Shown here: positions 10,738 to 19,387 of the stretch, piece by piece | Layout: each line of letters opens with the position of its first letter | Position numbering within the stretch: position 1 is the stretch's first letter | Assembly: GCA_001313085.1 (NCBI GenBank) | Contig: BBFE01000012.1 | Coordinates: 22,447-86,446, forward strand | DNA: 64,000 bases | Direction of reading: 5' to 3' | DNA from: Paenibacillus sp. JCM 18996 | GTDB taxonomy: Bacteria > Bacillota > Bacilli > Paenibacillales > NBRC-103111 | Made by a program: the position numbers and the translations under genes | The notes under the pieces: model-generated | Told to the model about the DNA's origin: nothing | The model's database searches: none | The model's input: the letters and a program-made list of their open reading frames with translations, nothing else

Positions 10738-11900
10738 TTACTTCACAAGAGCAACGATTTTTTTGGGCTCCGTCCGCCATCGAATCCGCAGCGACAATGT
10801 TCAAGCCGGACTCGTTCAGCATCTTTTTTGCCCAGATCAACGTTGGTGCCTTCCAGGCGCACAACCAGGGGACGATCAAGCTTCACCTGCTTGGCCGCTT
10901 CGATGACTCCGCTTGCGATGACGTCACAGCGCATAATACCGCCGAAAATGTTCACGAAGATTCCTTTTACTTTGCTGTCGGAAAGAATAATCTTGAACGC
11001 TTCGGTCACTTTCTCCTCCGTAGCGCCGCCGCCTACGTCAAGGAAGTTGGCAGGGTCTCCGCCGTAGTGCTTGATGATGTCCATAGTCGCCATGGCGAGA
11101 CCGGCGCCGTTCACCATGCATCCGATATTGCCGTCCAACGCGATATAGCTGAGGTCAAATTTGGAAGCCTGGATTTCCTTGTCGTCTTCTTCATCCAGGT
11201 CGCGCAGCTCCAGAATATCCTTGTGGCGGAACAATGCGTTGGAGTCGAAATTGAGCTTCGCGTCGAGAGCCATTACATCGCCGTCGCCTGTTACGACCAG
11301 CGGGTTGATCTCTGCGATGGAGCAGTCTTTATCCACAAATGCAGTATATAGGGCGATCATAAATTTAGCCGCTTTGTTAACCAGCTCGTTAGGAATGTTA
11401 ATTGCATAAGCCAACTTTCGGGCTTGGAACGGCAGCAAACCAACGGCGGGATCAATTACTTCTTTGAAAATTTTCTCAGGCGTGCGCTCGGCCACTTCTT
11501 CAATCTCCGTGCCGCCCTCTTCGGACGCCATCATGACTACACGGCCGGTGACACGGTCGATGACCACACCCACGTAGTATTCTTTCTTAATGTCGCAGCC
11601 CTGCTCGATGAGCAGACGCTTCACTTCTTTGCCTTCCGGACCGGTCTGGTGAGTGACAAGCACTTTCCCCAGAATCTGCTCGGCATATGTACGAACTTCG
11701 TCCAAACTTTTGGCAACCTTCACGCCGCCCGCTTTGCCACGGCCTCCCGCATGAATTTGCGCTTTGACCACAACTACGGATGTGCCTAAATCTTTGGCGG
11801 CTTGTACCGCTTCATCCACAGTGAATGCCACTTTGCCTTGGGGTACTTTGACTCCGTACTGGGACAGTACCTGTTTGCCTTGATACTCATGGATATTCAT
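10738..11900 (-). CDS. sucC: Succinyl-CoA synthetase beta subunit (two frameshifts near the C-terminus)
   Basis: SucC carries the ATP-grasp nucleotide site and the succinate site of succinyl-CoA synthetase. It starts [20 protein letters not shown] at the ATG at 11900 with GGGAGGA in front (the longer reading from 11918 is unlikely). The [15 protein letters not shown] glycine loop and [14 protein letters not shown] are present. Two T runs near 10829 and 10760 shift the frame; removing one base from each gives the canonical end [15 protein letters not shown]...IVALVK, stop at 10738, 386 residues. Confidence 0.94.
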
Positions 11901-12214
11901 TTGCAAAAATCCTCCCAACAGTAGTAGCTTGCAAAAAATAAAACGAAGAAGAACGCCTGTCGACGTTATTCAAGGATGAAAAAACAACCCTAAATCTATT
12001 CGGCGGACTGCAAAAAAATTTCCCTGCGAATTCTTATAAAGCCTGGGGCTTTTCCAGCATACCTGTTTAATTGTACCATCTTTTCTCGACAGTTTCCTCT
12101 TTTTTTTCTATCGTAAATAACAATTTTATATATTCTAAATTTTCTGAGAACTAGAATCCTGCCGATTTTTTATTATTTTCATGGAAATACAACGGGGCTG
12201 TCCCAACAAGTCAT

Positions 12215-12248
12215 AAAAAAATGACTGAGGGAAGCCTCTCATTTTTTT
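12215..12248 (+). terminator. Left-end hairpin of the IS (terminator-like)
   Basis: AAAAAAATGA-CT-GAGG-GAAG-CCTC-TCATTTTTTT forms a long stem with a T tract only about 20 bp inside the left inverted repeat. It would stop transcription entering the IS from outside. Exact A/T run lengths are uncertain. Confidence 0.65.
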
Positions 12249-12258
12249 GTAAACAAAA

Positions 12259-12322
12259 AAAGAAACCGTTCTTTGTTAAAATGGAAGTACCACCCACCAT
12301 TTACGAAAGGAACGGTTTCTTT
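12259..12322 (+). promoter_or_regulatory. Hairpin covering the transposase ribosome binding site
   Basis: AAAGAAACCGTTC (12259-12271) pairs perfectly with GAACGGTTTCTTT (12310-12322), and an inner AAATGG (12279-12284) pairs with CCATTT (12297-12302). The ribosome binding site AAAGGA (12306-12311) and the TTG start at 12321 lie in or beside the right arm. Read-through transcripts would therefore fold and hide the start, whereas a transcript starting inside would not. The effect on translation is inferred. Confidence 0.6.
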
Positions 12323-13875
12323 GTACATTCAATATACCATGGATCAACTTTGCCTGCCAATGGACTTAGAAGAGGATATTCCCGCAAATCACCTCGTTCG
12401 CGTCGTCAATGCTGCAGTCAATCGTCTGGACGACGCCATCTTCGACGCGGCTTACCCCGGGGGCGGACGAGACAGCTATCACCCCAAGATGCTCACCAAA
12501 ATCATCATTTACGCCTACACTCAGCGCATCTACTCCTCTCGCCAGATCGCCAAGGCCGTACGCGAAAACATTATGTTTATGTGGATCGCTGGCAGGCAAC
12601 GTCCGGATTTCCGAACCATCAACCGATTTCGCTCGGAACGAATGAAAACCGTACTGGAAACGGTGTTCACCGCAGTTCTTCAATTCCTGGCTGATGAGAA
12701 CTACGTGCAACTGGAGCACTACTTTGTGGACGGCACCAAGATCGAAGCCAATGCCAACCGGTATACGTTTGTTTGGGGGAAGCTGTCGTGAAGCAGAAGG
12801 CCAAGCTCCAGGAGAAAGTGCAGACCTTGTTCGCCGCCATTGAGGAAGCCGAGAAGCAAGAAGAAGGAGTGAACGGGGGCCAGGATCTTCGCGAGTTGGG
12901 CGAGTCCTCCGCCATCACGAGTGAAAAGCTGGAGCATGCCGTCAAGCAATTGGAGGAGCGCCTGCAGGAGAAGCCAAAAGACAAGCCGCTAAAGAAAGCG
13001 GTGCGCATCCTCCGCAAGGACTTGCTTCCTCGCCTCCATAAGTACGAGGCACAGGAAAAAAAATTTTAGGCGCGAGAAACAGCTACAGTAAGACAGACCA
13101 TGACGCGACCTTCATGCGAATGAAAGAAGATCACATGCGAAACGGCCAGCTTAAGCCGGGCTACAATGTGCAGATCGGCACCGAACATCAATTCATTGTC
13201 GGCTACAGTGTGCACCAGCGACCTACTGATACGCGCTGTCTCATCCCTCATCTCGAAAAAAAGTAAAATCGCAGTTAGGTAAGCTGCCAAACAACGTCAT
13301 CGCCGATGCGGGCTATGGCGGTGAAGAGAATTATGACTACTTGGAGCAGAACGAAATCAGTGCCATCGTCAAATACAGCACTTATCACCGTGAAAAAAAG
13401 CAAGGCATGGCAAAAGGACATTAGCAAGATCGACAACTGGACCTATAACAGCGAGCAAGATACGTGGACATGCGCGGCGGGGCAAACGCTCCATTTCCGC
13501 AGATTGAGCAAGGAGAAAACGGAAAGTGGATACGAAATCGAATACCGTCACTACCGAAGTGCCGGTTGTGAGGGCTGTCCGCTGAAGCCGCAGTGTACGA
13601 AAGCCCAAGGTGATCGCGAGATCAAAGTTAGCATGAAGTATTTGCGGCTAAAGAACCAAGCCAGTCAAAAGCTCCGCAGCGAAGAAGGCTATGCCCTGGC
13701 AGTGAGGCGCATGATCGAGCCGGAGCCCGTGTTTGGCGATATGAAGAATAACCGAGGTTTCAAAAGGTTCCTGCTTCGAGGCTTACCGAAAGTAAGTCTG
13801 GAGGTCGGGTGGCTTTCCCTCGCCCACAATCTGCTCAAGAAAGCAGCGGTGGACGCCAAAAAACCAAGGAGCTAA
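12321..13875 (+). CDS. IS1182-family transposase (frameshifted copy)
   Basis: The product is a DDE transposase that cuts and joins the IS ends. Readable blocks are [39 protein letters not shown] (first D), [18 protein letters not shown] (second D) and [20 protein letters not shown] (E), plus the cysteine cluster [10 protein letters not shown]. Frame changes occur near 12778, 13062, 13260 and 13395, all at runs of six to eight A or in a G run. Because the same error pattern hits housekeeping genes, the transposase may be intact in the organism. I prefer the TTG start at 12321 (AAAGGA upstream) to the longer reading from 12273. Confidence 0.88.
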
Positions 13876-13905
13876 GCGTCTACAATCCGCTTAGCTCCTT
13901 GGTTT
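13861..13905 (+). terminator. Perfect 18-bp hairpin after the transposase
   Basis: AAACCAAGGAGCTAAGCG and its exact complement flank a 9-nt loop and overlap the transposase stop codon. The strong stem is followed by a T-rich stretch. It probably ends the transposase message and blocks transcription entering from the right. Confidence 0.7.
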
Positions 13906-13990
13906 ATTCTTTATTTCAACATGTTTTGTCGCTGAGGGCGTTCCAAAGTTTACTTTTGGGACAGCCTCTTGTCAGTTTAGCTCTTGTCCG

Positions 13991-14250
13991 TCAAACAAAG
14001 GAGTTTGTGATCGTCTGCGTACGAGGCTGCCGTTCAGCCTGCTTGATGAATCTCATTTCATTGCCGACAAAGCCGCAGACAGAGCATTGGATCTTTAATT
14101 CCGGCGCTTCCACCTGCTCGGGATTGTAGTACTCCTCGATGGCCCCGGTAACCGCGTTCTTGAGAAACTTTTGCGAATAACTGGTTATCACGCTGAATTT
14201 TACACGGTTGGAACGGCAGTCAGGACAATAATACGGTTTTTTTCCTCCAT
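13991..14250 (-). CDS. Small zinc-ribbon protein of unknown function (one frameshift)
   Basis: About 84 residues with two CxxC pairs: YYCPDCRSNRVKFSV near the N-terminus and IQCSVCGFVGNEMRF after residue 55, arranged like a zinc ribbon. The middle is helical and polar (SYSQKFLKNAVTGAIEEYY). The ATG at 14250 has AGAGGTG upstream. The frame is lost in the A run right after the start (14237-14243); a change in run length joins MEEK to PYYCPDC. The IS ends 22 bp beyond its stop. A role in nucleic-acid binding is possible but unproven. Confidence 0.6.
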
Positions 14251-14307
14251 TTTATCACCTCTTGGCGCTAGTATCTCCAGCCGAGCCATTTTTTTATCTC
14301 CAAGGCG

Positions 14308-14336
14308 TTGACAAAACCGGCCGGCATCTTTATTGT
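14308..14336 (+). promoter_or_regulatory. Sigma-A promoter for comM
   Basis: TTGACA (14308-14313), a 17-bp spacer and TATTGT (14331-14336) lie about 90 bp before the comM start on the plus strand. This is a consensus -35 box with one mismatch in the -10 box. Confidence 0.75.
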
Positions 14337-14429
14337 AAGAGCAAAGAGATCTAAACCAATGCGATGGCAATAAGGAAGCACCTTTTGTCTATGGAATGCA
14401 TCATTCCTTAGAATAGAGGTGTTTTTTTG

Positions 14430-15975
14430 GTGTACGGAAAAGTATTCAGCGCTTGCCTCCACGGTATCGACGGCTGCCTGATCGAAGTGGAAATCGACCT
14501 GAGCAGCGGCTTGCCCCAGACAAGTATAGTCGGCTTGCCCGATTCGGCCATCCGGGAATCCATTGACAGGGTAAGGGCGGCGATGAAAAAATTGCGGCTA
14601 CAAATTCCCCTTGGAACGGATCACAGTGAACCTTGCCCCAGCCGATTTGCGCAAGGAAGGCTCCGCCTTCGACTTGGCCATAGCCATCGGCATACTGCTG
14701 ACAAGCGGACAAATCAAGGGGGCTGAGCTGGAACAGAGCCTGATCTTGGGAGAACTAGCCTTGGACGGTTCGCTGCGGCCTGTGCCGGGTGTTCTTTCCA
14801 TGGTCGCGCAAGCCAAATCAAGAGGGATCGCGAAAGTCATCGTGCCGAAAGAAAATGAAGGGGAAGCTTCATTGGTTGAGGGAATGGCAGTATGCGGCCT
14901 TCAACATTTAAAGCAGCTCGCTGCCGGTATGGAGCAGGAAATTATATTTAATGACTCGAAATATTCGCGTCCTTTAGTATATTCTCCTGCCGGCTCACAC
15001 AACGAAGAGGACTATTCGGACGTGCGGGGCCAGCATCATGTGAAGAGAGCATTGACCATTGCGGCGGCCGGGATGCACAATATCCTGCTTATTGGCCCGC
15101 CGGGCACAGGCAAGACGATGCTCATTAAACGTCTTCCCTCTATCCTCTCCCCTCTTTCGGAGAAGGAGGCGCTGGAAGTGACAAGGATTTACAGCGCAGC
15201 GGGCAAGCTCAGCCAAATCAAAGCCCAGTTGATCCAAAGCCGGCCCTTCCGTTCGCCTCACCATACCACCTCGGCAGCGGGGCTCGTAGGCGGCGGTTCG
15301 ATCCCAAAGCCGGGAGAAGCCAGCCTGGCTCACAGAGGCGTGTTGTTTCTAGATGAACTTCCGGAATTTTCCCGGAATGTGCTGGAAGTGCTCCGTCAGC
15401 CGCTGGAAGACCGGCAGGTCACCATATCCAGGGCGAGGGCGGTGTATACTTTCCCCTCCCACTTTATCTTTGCCGCATCGATGAACCCCTGTCCTTGCGG
15501 TTACCGCGGCTCTGAAACCGTAATCCGGAGGTGTACCTGCTCGCTGGCCAAAATCCTGCAGTACCGCTCCAAAATCTCGGGGCCGCTGCTTGACCGGATG
15601 GATCTGCATGTAGAAGTTCCCCGGATGGAATATGACGAGCTGAAAACACGGGAGAAGCAGCTCTCCTCCGCAGAAATGTACGCCTCCGTCGAGGCGGCCC
15701 ATACAATCCAGACGGAAAGATACAAATATTCGGCGGTGGAGTTCAACGGTGAACTTACAGGAAGAATGCTGAGAACATTTTGCGAGATGGCGCCCGATGC
15801 GGAGGAACTGCTGCTGCAAACATTTGACGCATTAGGATTAAGCGTACGCGCCCATGACCGGATTCTGAAAATCGCACGTACGATAGCGGATCTTGAAGGC
15901 GGCGGTACAATAAGCACTCAGCATATAGCCGAAGCGGTCCAATATCGGAGCTTTGACCATAAAATCGACCTTTAG
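14430..15975 (+). CDS. comM: YifB/ComM family Mg-chelatase-like AAA+ ATPase (one frameshift)
   Basis: ComM-type proteins are hexameric helicases that help branch migration in transformation in Gram-negatives; in Firmicutes the role is less clear. The N-terminal Lon-like fold (VEIDLSSGLPQTSIVGLPDS), Walker A (GPPGTGKTMLIKRLPSILSP), Walker B (GVLFLDELPEF) and the zinc-like block MNPCPCGYRG...CTC are present. The frame breaks near 14617; removing one G joins IPLERITVNLAPADLRKEGS. About 514 residues. The start is GTG at 14430, or TTG at 14427, after an AGAGGTG site. It is one of few plus-strand genes and has its own promoter. Confidence 0.88.
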
Positions 15976-16128
15976 CATAACCGCCTGCAAATAATTTGCC
16001 GTCCGCAATAAGATCGCTGGTATAAATAATTTTATGTAAAACTCATCTTATTTTAATGTTTTTTGGCGGAGAAAGCTTTATGATTGGAGTGTGTCACAAA
16101 ACGGACACAAAATAAGGAGGGATTACTA

Positions 16129-16228
16129 ATGAATGCTATCGCGGCGATTTTTAAAGGATTCGGGTTTGCACTGGTGTCGATTGGGACCTTGCCGTTTTTT
16201 GCTGATCCAGATGTTGAGCGACCTGTAA
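16129..16228 (+). CDS. 32-residue hydrophobic micro-protein, unknown
   Basis: After removal of one T from the run at 16195-16200 the ORF reads MNAIAAIFKGFGFALVSIGT followed by LPFLLIQMLSDL and a stop at 16226-16228. It has one probable membrane or amphipathic helix and a perfect AAGGAGGGATTACTAATG start context. A terminator-like hairpin follows 30 bp later, so it looks like a complete monocistronic gene. A GTATA/CATCTTA pair at 16020-16050 resembles a forespore sigma-G promoter, but its spacing of 19 is one base too long. I do not recognise the family; it could be a sporulation micro-protein or a type I toxin-like peptide. Confidence 0.5.
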
Positions 16229-16257
16229 TTATACTCATTTTAGCTAAGACAGACAGA

Positions 16258-16310
16258 GGCTGCTTCCTGCCAGCAGATTTCTTCTGCTTCTTGAAGCAGC
16301 CCATTTTTTT
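16258..16310 (+). terminator. Hairpin with T tract after the micro-ORF
   Basis: GGCTGCTTC (16258-16266) pairs with GAAGCAGCC (16293-16301), followed by CATTTTTTT. It lies at the convergent junction between the plus-strand micro-ORF and the minus-strand secreted protein, whose stop codon overlaps the T tract. Confidence 0.7.
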
Positions 16311-18477
16311 AATCGGTTGTCGAGAACCAGTCGATTTTCTTTACAGCCAGAAGCTTCATTTGGCCCTGATATTGGTCATAAAGCTTCAAATTGTAGGTTT
16401 TCAGCGTTTCCAGCTTGAATATGAGACTGGGATCTTTAACGGCAATCTTATAGCCTTCTTCCTTACCTAGTTTCAACTTATCTGAAGAGAAAGCCGAGGA
16501 CGAGGCGGTTTCGTCTCCCGTTTTAGGTTCGAGATCCTTCAAACTAAATTCTTTGGTGAAATTAATGCTTCCTTTCTCATCCTCCAGGCTCAGGACCAGC
16601 TTATGTCCGTCGACGTTGGTTTCAGCTGACAGATTCTTCGTGACTTCATAGTTAAAAAATCAGCTTCACCCCCTCGCGGTCGAGCCAGGTATTGATTTTG
16701 CCCAATGTGAAGGTATAAGGAAAGATCGCAACCTTGTTCAAATCCTGTTTTACGCCTGCATCCTCAGAAGGCAGCCAATATTCAACCGCGTTCACATAGC
16801 CGTCGACCTTGGCTTCTTTTCCGGCAAGCTTGTTATCCGCAACCGATTCGCCTATGATTAGGCGCATTGCATCCGTCGGATAGTCTTTCGGAATCGTGGA
16901 CCAAATATTAAGAAGCGCTTTGCTTTTGGGGCCGATTTTGGATTTGATTTCCGCTATCGCAGCAGGAAATACGGAGCCGTCCGGCGCTTTCAAGAGCGCT
17001 GTAAGTTTGGTGACGTCTGCATAACGTTTTTCCAGGTTTTCGATCTGCAGGGAAACGGAATACACGTCGGCTGAATCGCCTTTGTAGGTGTTGACGGCTT
17101 TAGGCATATACGCCGCCAGGCGTCCAATGCTCCGGGTGGTATACTTCTCGCCTTTGCCGATATAAGGAATGGCCATTAGCTCGGAGCTGTGAGAGAATTC
17201 CAGCAAATCGATCGTTTTGTCGGGATTTTCTTTTTTTTCCTGCAGGACAAGCCTTACCGTTTTAAAAGTATTTGTATAAGGTATTTTGCCCATTATTTGC
17301 AGACTTGCCGATTGATCTGGAGAAAGGCCTATCACCTTGTCGGTTCTTACAAGCTTGGCATCCACCTTTACCGCTCCATCCAGCTCAAAATATCCTGTCA
17401 AGTCGGGGATCGGCAAAGAATCCGTCCCCTTATTCGACAAGGACAAATCAGCGGTTACGATGTCCTGGTCCTCCCACGGCAAACGATACAGTGCATTCAG
17501 CTTGACATTGTACACACCCGCTTTATCCGAAAAAACTGTACTCCTTGCCCAAGGACACATTCTCCGTCACGCTTACGTTAGGAAGCTGATACTGTGCGAC
17601 CGGCACATTTATTTTTTTTACGCTGTTGTCGATCGAGACCGAATCCAGCATGATCAGCTGCCACCCGTCAGGACTGACGGAAACAGGAACGGATCCGGTG
17701 AGCTCCAGCTCTTTGGTAACCCGGGGGTTTATAGTAAGATCCTTGAGCCCCTTGGCCTCCAACGGATACATATAGCCTTCCGTCGTGCGGATCGCGAACT
17801 GATACGGTGGAATTACGGCATTCCTGCCGCCGGCGTTCTCGAACTGCAATATGACTGCCGGTAAATAAGTCTGCTCATTTTTTGTTCATCAACAGCTTCT
17901 TGACATTCGTTTTGACCGCAGTGCCGCCAATCTGCAGCAGACGCCCGCTGCCAGCCGGCGTAATTTCCGAAAACTCGTCGCTGACGGAAATTTCTCCAAT
18001 GTTATTTTCATAATTGTAAGAACTGAAATCCCACTTAACGAATTGGAACAAAAGATCGGACAAGCTGGTGGAATCGTTTACATAAGAGTAGAAATGAAGA
18101 TTCTCTGTAGTTTGCGGGGCGATCCGGTTTTTTTGTCTTTATCGCTTGGCAGCGTTTTCACAGAAAATTGGCTGCCTGACTTGGTGCTGAGCCTTATCCA
18201 ATAGTTGATGAACATCAGGTCAGACGCCTCTCCGTTATGCACGGATACCGTGAACGTAACTGCACTCTGCCCAGTGTCCGAAAGAAGATGCGCCTCTTTG
18301 AGCTCGAAATAGCTGTTCTTTGAGATCTGGACACGGCCAAGGGACGGAGCCTCCAGCATCCGGATGGAGCTGTCTATCGAATCCATCGAGGCAGCTGACG
18401 TCACTTCCGGCAAACAGGTCAGGCACAAAACGGCAGCCAAGCCCAACATAAGCTTTTTTTCTGGTAAAATGGTTCAT
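16309..18477 (-). CDS. Secreted protein with tandem beta-rich repeats, unknown function (several frameshifts)
   Basis: A protein of about 720 residues. The N-terminus MNHFTRKKLMLGLAAVLCLT and the following CLPEVTSAAS form a signal peptide with a likely cut after TSA. The rest is rich in beta-strand patterns. At least three units appear to share a block of the type VTKELELTGSVPVSV, LSPDQSASLQIMGKIPY or IGPKSKALLNIWSTIPK, which suggests tandem Ig-like folds. The C-terminus returns to short hydrophilic strands and ends DWFSTTD. Frame changes at about 18445, 18130, 17880, 17530 and 16655 coincide with A/T runs. I do not recognise a named family. It stands between comM and yraN and is not part of the conserved block. 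Confidence 0.7.
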
Positions 18478-18498
18478 TCTGCTTTTCTCCCCTATCAT

Positions 18499-18708
18499 TT
18501 GGCGATCTCATACGTTCCGGTAAAAAAACGGCGTATATGGGTTGCTCTTCATCCGCCGCAGCCGAAAATAGAATCCTGCATTACTATTCGCTTTGAAGGA
18601 TGCCTTCTCCTTCCGGTTTATGAATTTTATATGAAGGAAAATGAGGATATTGAAAAAAAAGCCGAACTGCTTGAGCCGGCTGACATTCCATTCCGTATCC
18701 AGGTTTAA
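18499..18708 (+). CDS. Possible short plus-strand ORF of unknown function
   Basis: A 69-codon frame on the plus strand begins at TTG 18499 and ends KAELLEPADIPFRIQV at 18708, overlapping the yraN stop on the other strand by 4 bp. The acidic C-terminal half looks protein-like, but there is no ribosome binding site. Apart from this weak candidate I see nothing in the gap between the secreted protein and yraN. Confidence 0.2.
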   Translation: MAISYVPVKKRRIWVALHPPQPKIESCITIRFEGCLLLPVYEFYMKENEDIEKKAELLEPADIPFRIQV

Positions 18709-19082
18709 AATGCGTTCTGCACATGGTCGATGCCTTCAAACAAACCCTCTTTGCTGAAGTGTACTCCAATGACATCAAAGCGGACTTGCCGCTCGTGCAT
18801 CCCTTTGACCGTCAAATAATATTGTACGGTCTGGCGGACCTGGAGCTGCTTGGCCGCATTGACCGATTCCCGCGGTGTACCGAAACGGCCGGTGTTCCTC
18901 CTCGATCTGACCTCTACGAAGACAAGCAGGCCGTCCTTGTCGGCAACCAGATCGATTTCGCCGCTCCTGCAGCGCCAATTGCGATCGACAACAAGATACT
19001 GTTGTTCTTGCAAATACGCAGCCGCCGCATCTTCTCCGAGCGTGCCCAAACGCTTGCGTCCGTCCGGCTTGGAAGACTTCAT
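18705..19082 (-). CDS. yraN: UPF0102 (YraN-type) nuclease-fold protein
   Basis: A 125-residue protein of the UPF0102 family, which has a restriction-endonuclease-like fold. The signature is intact: LGTLGEDAAAAYLQEQQYLV, then RCRSGEIDLVADKDGLLVFV and EVRSRR, with the D..EVR catalytic-type residues. Its biochemical role is not established. Its ATG overlaps the stop of the FlhB-like gene by 4 bp, so the two are translationally coupled, as in many Firmicutes. Confidence 0.9.
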   Translation of the reverse strand: MKSSKPDGRKRLGTLGEDAAAAYLQEQQYLVVDRNWRCRSGEIDLVADKDGLLVFVEVRSRRNTGRFGTPRESVNAAKQLQVRQTVQYYLTVKGMHERQVRFDVIGVHFSKEGLFEGIDHVQNAF

Positions 19083-19387
19083 AAAGGCCGCCCGGCTTGC
19101 TGGATTCTGCGGTCTGACTTGTAAAGAAAAGCCAGCACTTCCGCCACCAGATGATACAGCTCCGGCGGAATTTCCTGGTTAAGATCCAGCTTGGACAGCA
19201 CCTCCACCAAAGAGGGATCCTCCTGGATCGGCACTCCATGGACCCTGGCTTTTTGGATGATCTGTTCCGCAGTCATCCCTTTTCCTTTAGCTGTAACCTT
19301 CGGCGCGCTTTCATGTTCCGGAGCATATTTAAGCGCCACCGCTTTCTTGACGGCCGCCGTCGCCGCCTGTTTGCCATTGTCCTTCAT
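19079..19387 (-). CDS. ylqH: FlhB cytoplasmic-domain homologue (YlqH-type)
   Basis: A 102-residue stand-alone protein resembling the soluble C-terminal domain of FlhB, the export-gate switch of flagellar type III secretion. The core APKVTAKGKGMTAEQIIQKA, then ARVHGVPIQEDPSLVEVLSK and LYHLVAEVLAFLY match that domain, but the self-cleaving NPTH motif is not seen. It is flanked by ylqG and yraN with 4-bp ATGA overlaps on both sides. A link with the FliK-like YlqG next door is plausible. Confidence 0.85.
   Translation of the reverse strand: MKDNGKQAATAAVKKAVALKYAPEHESAPKVTAKGKGMTAEQIIQKARVHGVPIQEDPSLVEVLSKLDLNQEIPPELYHLVAEVLAFLYKSDRRIQQAGRPL

Larger units (their letters stand above)
12194..13968 (+). 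mobile_element. IS1182-family insertion sequence
   Basis: The element is bounded by imperfect terminal inverted repeats: GGGGCTGTCCCAAC at 12194 on the left and, reading inward on the opposite strand, GAGGCTGTCCCAAA ending at 13968. It holds one transposase gene and three prominent hairpins. I see no clear target-site duplication. It lies between the sucC promoter side and a small zinc-ribbon gene on the minus strand, just 22 bp after that gene's stop codon, so it interrupts no recognisable gene. Confidence 0.9.

Noticed and set aside
12181..13980. Target-site duplication around the IS
   Set aside because: The flanking bases (ACAAC on the left, TTGTC on the right) are not a direct repeat; the resemblance is inverted and short.
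14268..14462. 64-codon minus-strand frame opposite the comM start
   Set aside because: It lies over the comM promoter and start, lacks a ribosome binding site and resembles nothing.
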